Shown here in pieces: positions 1-7,667 of a DNA stretch of 47,968 nt. Location: the IMG/VR virus record IMGVR_UViG_3300025703_000009, positions 1 to 47,968 of that record; one strand, given 5' to 3'. The notes beneath the pieces were generated by a model. The model saw only the letters and a list, made by a program, of their open reading frames with translations, was not told the DNA's origin and did not search any database. Every line of letters starts with the position of its first letter. Within the stretch, counting starts at the first letter, position 1. Both the position numbers and the translations under genes were made by a program. The DNA comes from a virus.

Positions 1-1
1 A

Positions 2-487
2 GCCGGGGCTGGCCTTAAGGCGAAATTTGAACCCAAGAAGTGCATTATCTGTGGCGATGAATTCACTCCGAAGCGCGGCGTCCAAGTCATTTGTGGGAAG
101 CCAGAGTGCAAGAAAGAAAAATATCGTCAGTACGCCAAGGAGTATGCCCGGAAGCATAGTACGCCTACTCGCGAAGAAAAGGTTACAGATGATGAAGTTC
201 TCTACTGCAAGCATTGTGCGGCCTACAACACCCACGATACCGCGGGCCACAACGAGGCTATGGGCGTGATAACTCCGCCGGCGCCAGTCGCCAACGCAAA
301 CCCGGAGCCGGTGGTAGAGCCCGAGTTTATGCCGGGTGAGGAAAAAGACCATGCGGAAATTGAATCGTGGAGACCGAAGACGATAGTACCCGGACAGCCG
401 GGATATGGCCAGGTGCCGCGCTTCCCGAAAGACGAACGTGAACTGGAAAAGGCTAAGAAGAAGAAATCTAACCAGGAGAATATATGA
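2..487 (+). CDS. 5'-truncated zinc-ribbon protein
   Basis: The open frame runs in from the contig edge, so the N-terminus is missing; about 161 residues remain. A Cys cluster CIICGDEF...ICGKPEC near the start and a second cluster CKHC followed by two His (about residues 65-75) look like two zinc-binding knuckles. The C-terminal half is Pro/Glu-rich and ends in a lysine tract (KAKKKK). It overlaps the next gene by 4 bases. Zinc binding is inferred from Cys/His spacing; no nuclease motif is visible, so DNA/RNA binding is only a guess. Confidence 0.7.
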   Translation, partial: AGAGLKAKFEPKKCIICGDEFTPKRGVQVICGKPECKKEKYRQYAKEYARKHSTPTREEKVTDDEVLYCKHCAAYNTHDTAGHNEAMGVITPPAPVANANPEPVVEPEFMPGEEKDHAEIESWRPKTIVPGQPGYGQVPRFPKDERELEKAKKKKSNQENI

Positions 488-1278
488 TTGAGTACACCGA
501 AGACGAATTTAATCAGGTGGTAGCCCAGAAGGATAATGCCTACTGGGAACGTAACCAGCTAGTCGCGGCGCTTAGTAAGCTCTGGCCGGCGCACCTGGCC
601 AAGCATCCCAAGGAAGACGAGAGCTGGGATGATGACTGGCGCACCATTGTCGTGATTTACATCGAGGCCCAAGACGCCGGCGGAAGCTACCAGCGCAATA
701 ATAGTCCTGGCCGTTCTATCGTCATGCTTCATAATCGGCCGTTCTATCAGCTAACTTGGCACCTCCATGATACTGACGTGGAGCTGTTCGATCACCTAAC
801 CTACGAGACTATTTTGAGCGATGAACAGATGAATTTAAGGGGTCAAGTATCTAATAATAATTGGAGTAATAGCGAGCCTTTCGTCTGGGACGGTCATAGT
901 ACCGAAGAAAAATACCGAAGACTCCGATCCCTGGTTGACGGAGCTGTTGTTACCTACCCCAATATAATTAGTAATGCAATCCAAAAAGCAATCGCCAGCG
1001 GAAAAGAGCTGGGCCAGAAATTTCTCCGGCGAATTGTTGCTCAAGAGCTGGATGGTCTTAGCCTAGCCACCTATGAGATTGACGGAGTTTTTGATGCAGC
1101 GCTTCAAGAAAGGCGTGGATATCCAAAGGGCGCAAATAGTCGCAAGGTAGTCGAAGAGTTGGTGGTAGCTGCTGTTAAGTATCACCGAGATCAGATACAA
1201 AATACCGGTGCCGAAGAAGATGGTATGGCCCGAGATACCATGGCCGCCAATGGCGATTCGCGCGTGAGAATGTTCTAA
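484..1278 (+). CDS. hypothetical protein, 264 aa
   Basis: An ATG follows a purine-rich stretch (ccaggagaatat) and overlaps the upstream stop. The protein is mixed alpha/beta and soluble, with a Trp- and Asp-rich N-terminal part (WDDDWRTIVVIYIEAQDAGG) and a helical Lys/Glu-rich C-terminal half. No family is recognised and there are no membrane segments. Position suggests a member of the early operon. Its base composition is less GC-rich in the middle than its neighbours. Confidence 0.75.
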   Translation: MIEYTEDEFNQVVAQKDNAYWERNQLVAALSKLWPAHLAKHPKEDESWDDDWRTIVVIYIEAQDAGGSYQRNNSPGRSIVMLHNRPFYQLTWHLHDTDVELFDHLTYETILSDEQMNLRGQVSNNNWSNSEPFVWDGHSTEEKYRRLRSLVDGAVVTYPNIISNAIQKAIASGKELGQKFLRRIVAQELDGLSLATYEIDGVFDAALQERRGYPKGANSRKVVEELVVAAVKYHRDQIQNTGAEEDGMARDTMAANGDSRVRMF

Positions 1279-1427
1279 TGACCAAACGTACTAGCTGGCT
1301 AGTATCTATTTTCCTGGTACTAGCCGGGCTGACCTTCCTAGACTGGCTGATTTTCGTAATCGGCTGGCTATGGATGATAGTCAACTTCACCCGAAGCAAC
1401 TGGGTTAGAAGGTGGTGGAATGGCTGA
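1278..1427 (+). CDS. small membrane protein, 49 aa
   Basis: The ATG shares its A with the preceding TAA (TAATG), and the frame overlaps the following gene by 8 bases; such coupling favours a real gene. The product is almost wholly hydrophobic, with two closely spaced segments (WLVSIFLVLAGLTFLDWL and FVIGWLWMIV) and a basic, Trp-rich tail (RSNWVRRWWNG). It is probably an inner-membrane protein with unknown role; it could be a host-takeover or superinfection peptide. Confidence 0.6.
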   Translation: MTKRTSWLVSIFLVLAGLTFLDWLIFVIGWLWMIVNFTRSNWVRRWWNG

Positions 1428-1893
1428 CAGCCGTACCTGGCCGCCGGCCGAACTGCTGACTTATATCAATAAGCTCCGGCAGTTAATCCTGAGAGACAAA
1501 CAGCTCTACGGGCAGTTTAAGGTTGACTTGAAAGCCTATCCCGAATTGTGGGGTGTAGTGGGTAGGCTCCTGAAAGCCCGGGCGCGGTATTACCGCGGCG
1601 AGATCGTCCGGGCCAAGCAGGACACCAAGCGCTACGCCCTGGGCGAGGATCCGCGCGAACCGACCAAGCACGGCGAAATGATTTGTAGCTGGGGAGACCG
1701 GTATCTTGAAGATTTGCCGGAGCAACTTAAATCGCTGGAACAACACTGGGCCGAAAGCTCCGGCGCCCACGGCCGTAACAACCGGACCATCATAGCAACC
1801 CAGCTCTGGGAAGGAGATGAGCTACTGGTCGGGATCACCAAAAATAGTATGCAAACGGTCATCAAAGACCTCGAGAGGATTACCTATGGATAA
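1420..1893 (+). CDS. hypothetical protein, 157 aa
   Basis: The start lies within the end of the membrane-peptide gene, preceded by GAAGGTGG. The product is helical and charged, with repeated Leu/Lys/Arg segments (LLTYINKLRQLILRDKQLYGQF; KARARYYRGEIVRAKQ) that could form a coiled coil. No catalytic motif is seen. The end overlaps the next start by 8 bases, typical of this early operon. Confidence 0.75.
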   Translation: MADSRTWPPAELLTYINKLRQLILRDKQLYGQFKVDLKAYPELWGVVGRLLKARARYYRGEIVRAKQDTKRYALGEDPREPTKHGEMICSWGDRYLEDLPEQLKSLEQHWAESSGAHGRNNRTIIATQLWEGDELLVGITKNSMQTVIKDLERITYG

Positions 1894-2044
1894 AATATCA
1901 GAGGCCGGCTATAAACTTGCAGACGTACCGGCGGTGAAGTGCTTTAACTGTGATAAGCCTATCGGGGAATTAGAGTATCGCGAGGTAAAAATGCTTGCGA
2001 GGTTTGGCCAGATGCTATTTGAGCATGTGGAGTGTCCGGCATGA
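1886..2044 (+). CDS. small zinc-ribbon-like protein, 52 aa
   Basis: The internal ATG at 1886 is chosen because GAGAGG precedes it and it gives a compact protein; an upstream alternative would lie entirely inside the previous gene. Two Cys pairs, CFNC and HVEC, could hold one zinc ion. The stop TGA overlaps the helicase ATG (ATGA). Function unknown. Confidence 0.6.
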   Translation: MDKISEAGYKLADVPAVKCFNCDKPIGELEYREVKMLARFGQMLFEHVECPA

Positions 2045-3033
2045 GCGAAAAATCAGAATTTAGGATGCTGGAAAACTGGGAGCCGGAGAAGAAAGAACGG
2101 CTGTTACTGCATCTGCTGGACGAAATGCCGCCGGAAGCGCTCAGAGCAGCCCGTAAGAAGCGCACGGAGCGTGTTCCGATCCAAGACTACTTCAAGGAAG
2201 CCAAAGAGATTCACCGCATGGCCGGCCAGGTCCAGGGACTCTCTACGCACATCAAGAACATTGACGACCTGACACTGGGTATGACCGGCGGGGAGCTGAT
2301 CGTCATGTCCGGGCCAACCAGCGCCGGCAAGACGCAGCTTACCACCATGATCGCCTACAACGTGGCCGCGCACGGCGATAAGGTCCTGTTCGTCACCATG
2401 GAAATGACCAAGGCCCAGATGACCGACCGCTTTATGAGTGCCGGCGGAACTGACCTATCGGAACTGAGCCACGGGATTATCGAGTACCAGAAAGAGTCCG
2501 ATCTGGCGGCGCTGGATATTCCCTACCTGGTAGGCGATGCCGTGAGAGACGGAACCAAGCTGATCGTCATCGACCACCTTCACTACTTCGGCTCTGAGGA
2601 CGACAGCAACCAGGCCCAGGCGTTAGGCCGGATCGTCAAAGACTTCAAGCAAGCCGCCGTGGCCAACAACGTGCCCATCATTCTGATCTGCCATATCCGT
2701 AAGCTGTCATCGGAGGGCAAGAAGCCTACCGCCAACGACCTCCGCGACAGCTCCCTTATCGGGCAACACGCCGACCAGATCATCATGGTTTGGCGCGATA
2801 TCCGGCCCAGCGCGCAGGATGCTACCGTAGTCGAAGTGACTAACTGGAAAAACCGTTTAAGAGGCTTACACGCCGGAAAGAGAAGGAGGACGTTCTATGC
2901 AGTCGGAGCCCGACTTAGAGAAGAAAGACCAAAACAAACAGATCAAACAAGTATGTCTATTTTACCGGAAGACGGTGAAGGGGCGGAAATATCCGATCTG
3001 GGTGAGGAGGAGGGTCTCGATATCCCTTTCTAA
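2041..3033 (+). CDS. DnaB-type replicative helicase (RecA-fold ATPase)
   Basis: The 330-aa protein has the order of a DnaB C-terminal domain: Walker A GPTSAGKT (about 91-98), FVTMEM corresponding to the DnaB FSLEM segment carrying the catalytic Glu, Walker B LIVIDHL (about 173-179), a sensor segment ILICHIRKL, and DLRDSSLIGQHADQIIMVWRD, equivalent to the DnaB DLRESGxIEQDAD...RD block. The DnaB-type N-terminal domain is reduced to about 60 residues and there is no primase domain. ATG 2041 is preferred over GTG 2032: GGAG lies 8 bases upstream and it forms an ATGA overlap. It should unwind the fork 5' to 3' as a hexamer. Confidence 0.88.
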   Translation: MSEKSEFRMLENWEPEKKERLLLHLLDEMPPEALRAARKKRTERVPIQDYFKEAKEIHRMAGQVQGLSTHIKNIDDLTLGMTGGELIVMSGPTSAGKTQLTTMIAYNVAAHGDKVLFVTMEMTKAQMTDRFMSAGGTDLSELSHGIIEYQKESDLAALDIPYLVGDAVRDGTKLIVIDHLHYFGSEDDSNQAQALGRIVKDFKQAAVANNVPIILICHIRKLSSEGKKPTANDLRDSSLIGQHADQIIMVWRDIRPSAQDATVVEVTNWKNRLRGLHAGKRRRTFYAVGARLREERPKQTDQTSMSILPEDGEGAEISDLGEEEGLDIPF

Positions 3034-3046
3034 CTACAATATCCTG

Positions 3047-3172
3047 ATGGTTCGGAAAATCTTTTTCCCCGATACCTTTGAAATAGACATCGGGGACATG
3101 AAGATACCGGTCAAACAGATTGACCTAAATCCCCCGCCGAAACAAACGCAAAACTCCCTGTTAAATAGTTGA
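3047..3172 (+). CDS. possible 41-aa protein after the helicase
   Basis: A short frame from ATG 3047 follows the helicase stop and ends just before the promoter at 3169. The product starts MVRKIFFPDTFEIDIGD and ends in a Pro/Gln-rich tail. No good Shine-Dalgarno is adjacent; the nearest GAGGAGG is over 35 bases away. It could be translated by coupling or be spurious. Confidence 0.35.
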   Translation: MVRKIFFPDTFEIDIGDMKIPVKQIDLNPPPKQTQNSLLNS

Positions 3173-3197
3173 CTTTTAGGAACGCAGCTAGTAGAAT
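3169..3197 (+). promoter_or_regulatory. sigma70 promoter
   Basis: TTGACT (3169-3174), a 17-base spacer and TAGAAT (3192-3197) predict transcription from about 3204. It sits at the end of a tight gene series, directly before the structured leader at 3204-3485, so it would drive that RNA and the nuclease/SSB/RecA genes. Confidence 0.65.
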
Positions 3198-3203
3198 GTA
3201 GCG

Positions 3204-3485
3204 TAACCCATAGCGGGACGAACTTTAAAAAATAATAGTGTTGCTTAACATATCCTCAATATGGCGTTGGTAGATAGCCGTAAGGCGTGAACGTGGCGTG
3301 TACAGATAGCAAATGAAGCGGTTTTCGGCCGACCTCCTAGCTAACCGGGCCATGTGTATTGAGGATAGCTGACCAGTGAAGCCGGTTCAGTTCCCTCTGA
3401 CCGGCCGCTCCTGAAAGGTCCATAGCTGTATACAATCCGATCACTATAAAAGGGTTTCCCGGGGAATAGTGGCCCCTTTGGGACC
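3204..3485 (+). ncRNA. structured leader or ncRNA of unknown class
   Basis: This 280-base gene-free stretch lies between a good promoter and the gene at 3526. Paired segments: TATCCTCAATA (3251-3261) with TATTGAGGATA (3357-3367), 11 of 11; nested inside, TGGC/GCCA and GTTGGTAG/CTAGCTAAC with one bulge; a GCC-GTAA-GGC mini-hairpin with a GNRA loop. A second domain closes AGCTGACC with GGTCcatAGCT around a CCGGTTCAG/CTGACCGG hairpin. A last hairpin, GGT/CCC/GGGG with CCCC/GGG/ACC (3453-3485), precedes the Shine-Dalgarno. No known riboswitch or ribozyme core was recognised; it could be cis-acting or an independent RNA. Confidence 0.6.
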
Positions 3486-3525
3486 GGTTATGGATCTTTC
3501 AGGCAACATTATTGAAAGGAGAAAT

Positions 3526-3717
3526 ATGGAAGAAAAGTTCCAAGGACCAGACGAAGCTTCATTGGCCCGGATGACACCGGCCACCATTGAAGCCCTGCTC
3601 GAAACGCTGAGAGATCAGCGGGCTGAAAAGGTCAAGCAAATTGACGTAGAAATCCGCTTTTATGAGGAAGAACTTATAAAACGGAAAGGACCGCAACGTG
3701 CCGCGCCCGGAAGCTGA
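3526..3717 (+). CDS. small acidic/helical protein, 63 aa
   Basis: The start is the ATG at 3526, 7 bases after AAAGGAG; a longer in-frame version from 3469 would begin inside the structured leader. Residues 20-55 form a charged helix (EALLETLRDQRAEKVKQIDVEIRFYEEELIKRK), a likely coiled coil. It overlaps the nuclease start by 20 bases, suggesting coupling. No family recognised. Confidence 0.7.
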   Translation: MEEKFQGPDEASLARMTPATIEALLETLRDQRAEKVKQIDVEIRFYEEELIKRKGPQRAAPGS

Positions 3718-4765
3718 ATTCGTATTGCATACCCTGTACAAGGGCCAGGTTCAGATCAAAGAATTGGTTAATAGCCATACCTACAAGATTTTTGATCGAA
3801 AGAATGACCGGGACTGGGAGGTGTCGCCAAGCGCCACCGGTTTGACCGACAAGATGGAGAAAGGGGCGGGCCTCATGGTCTACGCTATGTCGGAAGCCAT
3901 GAAGTACATGGACCGGCAGTTCACCAATATGTCTATCAAACAGATGGCTGAAACGGATTTTACCTTCGGGCAGATGTTCAGGGATGCCCGGGCGGCACAC
4001 CTGAATAAGTCGGCGCTGGGCCGGCGGGTCGGTACGGCCTCCCACGAGTACATCGAAGAGCTGTTAAAAGCCCTGGTTCGTAGCCAGAAGCAGCATACCC
4101 AGTTCATCGTGCCACCATCGCCCACCGCGATTGATTTGAAAGCCGACCTTAAACAGTCCTGGCTCAATATCATTGACGCCTACAACTTCGATAAGATTGA
4201 GACGGTAGATAAATACCGGCAGATCGTGAATAAGGATATCGAGGTCAGGTCCTTACTCTGGCAAGAAGCGCTCATGCTACAGCGTACATGCGTCTCAGCC
4301 CGCGAATTTTTTATCGCGGCCGTAAAGGCCCAGGCTATCAAGGTCTGGGCGGTTGAGCAGATCGTACACTCCCGGAAATATTTTTTCTCAGGAAGATTCG
4401 ACTGCATCCTCGAGTTCGTCAAGCCCTTTGACTGGCGCGGCTATACGATCTCGAAAGGCATATATTTTACTGACTATAAAACCAGTAACCCTGGCCGGGA
4501 CTATCCGATGGGGATTTTCCCCAATCACTTGCCGCAGCTTGGCCTGTACGATATCGCGTATTGCGAAGAGTTCCCCGAGATTTCAGACCGGATTAGTGGC
4601 CACCTGATTTTGGGAAGCTCCAAGCAGGGATTAGGGTTTCACCCTTATGTCTCAACCAGGCGTGAACGTAACCGCAACTGGGGCAAAGCATTGGTACCGA
4701 TCAACGAGTATATGCATCAGGGTGATAAAGAGTTGAAAGGGCTCAATCTGTACGCAAGCACATAA
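3698..4765 (+). CDS. PD-(D/E)XK exonuclease, RecB/Cas4-like
   Basis: The GTG start follows GGAAAGGA. The 355-aa protein carries the ordered RecB-nuclease motifs: H116 in GTASHEYIEELL, Glu before VHSRKYFF, D235 in SGRFDCILEF, D259-Y-K261 in YFTDYKTS (the DxK catalytic pair), and Q280...Y284 in PQLGLYDIAY (the QxxxY motif). Such nucleases resect DNA ends in phage recombination. It lies two genes upstream of the SSB-like gene and in the same operon as the RecA-like gene, consistent with a resection, coating and strand-exchange set. No iron-sulphur Cys cluster is visible, so it is not a canonical Cas4. Confidence 0.85.
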   Translation: MPRPEAEFVLHTLYKGQVQIKELVNSHTYKIFDRKNDRDWEVSPSATGLTDKMEKGAGLMVYAMSEAMKYMDRQFTNMSIKQMAETDFTFGQMFRDARAAHLNKSALGRRVGTASHEYIEELLKALVRSQKQHTQFIVPPSPTAIDLKADLKQSWLNIIDAYNFDKIETVDKYRQIVNKDIEVRSLLWQEALMLQRTCVSAREFFIAAVKAQAIKVWAVEQIVHSRKYFFSGRFDCILEFVKPFDWRGYTISKGIYFTDYKTSNPGRDYPMGIFPNHLPQLGLYDIAYCEEFPEISDRISGHLILGSSKQGLGFHPYVSTRRERNRNWGKALVPINEYMHQGDKELKGLNLYAST

Positions 4766-5007
4766 TGGTAAAAAAAAGATATTCACTCCCAACGGATCCC
4801 GTTAAGCGTAAACAGGTACAGACCCGAATTAAAAAATACGGGCGCGATACCTACGCTAAAGCAGGATCCAAAGGTGGAGGCCCAAATTCGCCGGGAAGTT
4901 TTACTTCCGAACGGGCACGGTTGGCCGGTATAAAAAGCGGTCAGGTACGAGCAGCTAAGAAAGCAGAACAACTTAAAGAAGAGGAGAATAGTGATGCCGA
5001 ACATTGA
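4765..5007 (+). CDS. small basic protein, 80 aa
   Basis: TAATG overlap with the nuclease stop. The product is rich in Lys/Arg/Gly (GSKGGGPNSPGSFTSERARLAGIKSGQVRAAKKAEQ) and looks disordered; a nucleic-acid-binding accessory protein is plausible from charge and place. The last bases overlap the SSB-like gene start region, which supports operon structure. Confidence 0.65.
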   Translation: MVKKRYSLPTDPVKRKQVQTRIKKYGRDTYAKAGSKGGGPNSPGSFTSERARLAGIKSGQVRAAKKAEQLKEEENSDAEH

Positions 5008-5581
5008 TGTAATTTCGGAAGGTAAATATAAAATCGAGACGGTTGGCCCGGTTAAAACCGGCACGTCTAAAAAGACTGGCAAAGCCTACAAGACATTCGA
5101 CCTTCAATTCGAGGGTGATCCTCAGTGGTACAACTGTTTTTGGACACGTCCGGAAGACCCGAAAATCGGCCAAGAGCTGGATGGCAAGAAAGAATTTAAC
5201 AAGGACTTCGATAGCCACCAGTTCAACATGGGTTTTGCTGGCAACAAGGCTAACTGGAACCCGGCTGGCGCCAACGCGACCGTGTTTGCGGCCGCTGTGG
5301 CCGTTGTGAACGGTTTTCTGGGGCTGGACGGGGCGCATTTGGATAAGTGGCAAAAGGAGCGCAAGGAAGGCCAGACGGCTATCGCACACTACCTCGAAAC
5401 AGTGACCTCAGTCGCGGATGATATCAAGCAGCGGGTAGCCAAAATGGGCGGTGACGTTCAGACTGCGGCCAAGACCGCGGCAGCTCCACCTAAAGGCGGC
5501 GACCCAGGCCCGGTCAGCCCCGGCGAAGAAGACTGGCCCGATAAAGACGGCGAAGAAGAAGTCGATCTGGGGGGGATGTAA
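4994..5581 (+). CDS. ssb: single-stranded DNA-binding protein (OB-fold type)
   Basis: ATG 4994 lies 7 bases after GAGGAG; an in-frame GTG at 4991 is the alternative. Residues 1-110 are beta-rich with aromatics (KAYKTFDLQFEGDPQWYNCFW) as in OB folds. A Gly/Pro/Ala linker leads to a strongly acidic tail (EEDWPDKDGEEEVDLGG), a hallmark of SSB proteins that recruit partners through the C-terminus. The next to last residues differ from the bacterial DDDIPF tip. Neighbouring nuclease, helicase and RecA-like genes fit. Similarity to a specific phage SSB family was not recognised, so the call rests on architecture and context. Confidence 0.7.
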   Translation: MPNIDVISEGKYKIETVGPVKTGTSKKTGKAYKTFDLQFEGDPQWYNCFWTRPEDPKIGQELDGKKEFNKDFDSHQFNMGFAGNKANWNPAGANATVFAAAVAVVNGFLGLDGAHLDKWQKERKEGQTAIAHYLETVTSVADDIKQRVAKMGGDVQTAAKTAAAPPKGGDPGPVSPGEEDWPDKDGEEEVDLGGM

Positions 5582-5591
5582 AGGAGGACAG

Positions 5592-6281
5592 ATGAACCTA
5601 CAAACCCAATACAACCAAGCGGCAAGCGCCCTAAGCGTTCTGGGATATAGTAAAAACCTACCAAGCTTACCCCGCATTAAAAAAGCGTTCACGGCTGAAC
5701 AATTAGCTTACACCACCAAGCACAAGGCCACCCTCGTCATCACACCACCATCTAACTTATACGACCTAATCAAAGCTTTTGACAAGAAGCAGAAAACCGA
5801 GAGTTACATCTACAAATACCTCTTGGACCAGTACGACCTAAGCTCCGACAAATGGCGGGTAGACTTCGTACTGCCCGACCTGATGTTTACCAGTCAAACT
5901 TCCGATGAGCAAAAGAAGTCTTTGCGCAAACAACAAAAAAACTATAAGGTCGGTTTACAGAGTATTGACCCCCGAACTTACGTCATGCTGGACGCTATCC
6001 GTATAGAGAATGGCGAAAAGCTGTTAGATGGAACTACTTTTACCCGCTTCGCCCAACTACCAATGAAAACTTCGGGCGGCTACTCGTGGGTTCCGCGCGT
6101 GGACTCGGTCGGCGGTCGGGTCTACCTGGACAGGTCGCGCGGCCGCGCGTACTCGTACGAGGGTCTCCGTGCTTCGGTGGGGCTAGAACTTAATACTTCA
6201 ACTTCACCACTTCCTGATTCTTTTTCTTCTGAGCTTCCAGAGGAGCTGACTATTAACGGAAAGATGTATAGGGCTGTATGA
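5592..6281 (+). CDS. hypothetical protein, 229 aa
   Basis: AAGGAGG stands 8 bases before ATG 5592. The N-terminal two thirds is helical and basic (TEQLAYTTKHKATLV... YLLDQYDLSSDKWRVDFVLPDLMF); around residue 165 it becomes Gly/Tyr/Arg-rich (SGGYSWVPRVDSVGGRVYLDRSRGR). No recognised family. The next gene starts at an ATGA overlap. Local composition is less GC-rich than the flanks in the first third. Confidence 0.75.
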   Translation: MNLQTQYNQAASALSVLGYSKNLPSLPRIKKAFTAEQLAYTTKHKATLVITPPSNLYDLIKAFDKKQKTESYIYKYLLDQYDLSSDKWRVDFVLPDLMFTSQTSDEQKKSLRKQQKNYKVGLQSIDPRTYVMLDAIRIENGEKLLDGTTFTRFAQLPMKTSGGYSWVPRVDSVGGRVYLDRSRGRAYSYEGLRASVGLELNTSTSPLPDSFSSELPEELTINGKMYRAV

Positions 6282-6484
6282 ACCACTTAGAAGATATATT
6301 AAAGGCTAGGGGTGGCAAAGTTAATTTAGAACCAGCCAAACAGCAAATCTACAAAGAGCTTATGGAGCTTGTCGGGGAGGATGATACGCCCAAACACAAC
6401 CCTAAACAGCTATTCAAGGCTGCTAGGAACGAACTACGAGCCGAACTTCGTCAGGCCATAGCGGAATGGTGCGGGGTGAAATAA
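6278..6484 (+). CDS. hypothetical helical protein, 68 aa
   Basis: Starts in an ATGA overlap with the previous gene and ends in TAATG with the next, so it is embedded in a coupled series. The sequence is helical with alternating acidic and basic patches (AARNELRAELRQAIAEW). No motif identified. Confidence 0.7.
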   Translation: MNHLEDILKARGGKVNLEPAKQQIYKELMELVGEDDTPKHNPKQLFKAARNELRAELRQAIAEWCGVK

Positions 6485-6936
6485 TGGATAAGCTCTCTTG
6501 GGAACTTTGCAAACAGCGGGTGGCGGATTGGAGCGCAGAGGTTGAAGAACACCTGAACGTAACCGCCAAGTACATTCAGATGTACCGCGTCACCAATGAT
6601 GACGGCGAGAAGTTGTCGCAAATCCTGGCAGAGCTTAATTACCGGGTCATGCGCCTTGGGGACTTCCAGGCCAAATATAAGCGCCTACAGCTCTGGACCT
6701 CCGGGCGCTACGAGATTGAAAAAGGGTTAGCAGCGTTAGCCCTTCTCAAAGAAAAAAAGCCGGCCACCTACGCCAAAGAGGCTAAGTACGAAACGGTCGA
6801 AAAATTTCTCGATATAATGGTAGACGCAGATGCCATGCATATGCGCTTACAGAACGGGAGGTCGAGCGCCCGCGATACGACCGAAGCAATCCGTTCTCGT
6901 ATAAGCCAAATCAAAGGGGCGATAAGGAGTGGTTAG
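6484..6936 (+). CDS. hypothetical helical protein, 150 aa
   Basis: The ATG overlaps the preceding stop (TAATG). The product is nearly all alpha-helical with many Leu/Lys/Glu heptad-like stretches (KLSQILAELNYRVMRLGDFQAKYKRL), resembling small phage proteins that form helical bundles. Function unknown. Confidence 0.75.
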   Translation: MDKLSWELCKQRVADWSAEVEEHLNVTAKYIQMYRVTNDDGEKLSQILAELNYRVMRLGDFQAKYKRLQLWTSGRYEIEKGLAALALLKEKKPATYAKEAKYETVEKFLDIMVDADAMHMRLQNGRSSARDTTEAIRSRISQIKGAIRSG

Positions 6937-7112
6937 TGTCTCAAATTCAATGGCCGCCATGGCAAAAATACTATGAGGAAATTGATCCACCAGAACCAAG
7001 AACAAGTAAATTTAAGAAAGGAATTATAGATTATGGGGAAGACATTATACGAACATGCTACAGCCGAGTTGAAACGGCTTGGGCTGCACTTAGAGGAGGA
7101 GAGCCCGGATAG
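6936..7112 (+). CDS. possible 58-aa protein overlapping the next gene
   Basis: A GTG overlapping the upstream TAG is preceded by AAGGAG at good spacing, opening a frame that runs 80 bases into the next gene. The product begins MSQIQWPPWQKYYEEIDPPEP and has a Tyr/Arg/Trp-rich end. The unusually AT-rich stretch 6940-7030 would otherwise be non-coding. The long overlap argues for caution. Confidence 0.45.
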   Translation: MSQIQWPPWQKYYEEIDPPEPRTSKFKKGIIDYGEDIIRTCYSRVETAWAALRGGEPG

Positions 7113-7665
7113 CCGGAAGATCCTCACTGATACCTTGGCGCTAGTTAAACGCTTCGAGAAACAGGCGCATAACGAATGGACCGGGAAGTGGGTGTTGGAG
7201 TTTTTCGAGACCCTCTGTAACTTCCTGCCGCTGTCACCGATTACCGATGACCCGGCGGAGTGGGAAGCCTACGAAGATACCCATAAGAACGTGACTACCG
7301 GGGAGGCCGAAGTTACTAAGCGCTGGCAAAACAAGCGCGCACCGTCGATTGTTTCGATGGATGGCGGCAAAACCTTTGTTGACCTCAAGACCAAGAAAGA
7401 AGGTAAGTCGGTCGATCATATCGAGCAGGAGAAAGAGTGGGCCGCGGACCGGGCCAAGCGTGACGCTGAGAGAAAAGCCAAGGCTAATCCTGGCCAAGTC
7501 CAGGCTCCGAACGTGCTGGCCCAGCCGCCAGTTGATACTTCGGTTCCGGCCGGTGAAGAAACTGATTCAAAACAAGTGTGGGCATCAGGTAAAAAAGTTG
7601 CTGCCGAATTTGCAAATTCTCCTGGTACAAAAAAAATTGAAAAGTCAGAAGAAGATAGTAAATAA
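7033..7665 (+). CDS. conserved phage protein of unknown function, 210 aa
   Basis: The segment LCNFLPLSPITDDPAEWE...RWQNKRAPSIVSMDGGKTFVDL resembles a widespread but uncharacterised phage family with PLTPLTGxxxEW and QNKR blocks (recognised by memory of the motif). The C-terminal 80 residues are Lys/Glu/Pro-rich and probably disordered. It sits directly before the RecA-like gene, 2 bases apart. Confidence 0.75.
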   Translation: MGKTLYEHATAELKRLGLHLEEESPDSRKILTDTLALVKRFEKQAHNEWTGKWVLEFFETLCNFLPLSPITDDPAEWEAYEDTHKNVTTGEAEVTKRWQNKRAPSIVSMDGGKTFVDLKTKKEGKSVDHIEQEKEWAADRAKRDAERKAKANPGQVQAPNVLAQPPVDTSVPAGEETDSKQVWASGKKVAAEFANSPGTKKIEKSEEDSK

Positions 7666-7667
7666 CC

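Noticed and set aside
27-269. Frame of 80 codons at the left end
   Set aside because: It is out of frame with the zinc-ribbon gene (frame 2..487), which has coherent Cys motifs.
2897-3046. Upstream extension of the 3047 frame into the helicase gene
   Set aside because: It overlaps the conserved helicase end out of frame; only the part after the helicase stop is kept, and weakly.
3251-3440. Hammerhead, twister or group I intron core in the structured leader
   Set aside because: No CUGAUGA/GAAA core, no twister loop consensus and no group I P/Q/R/S elements could be found.
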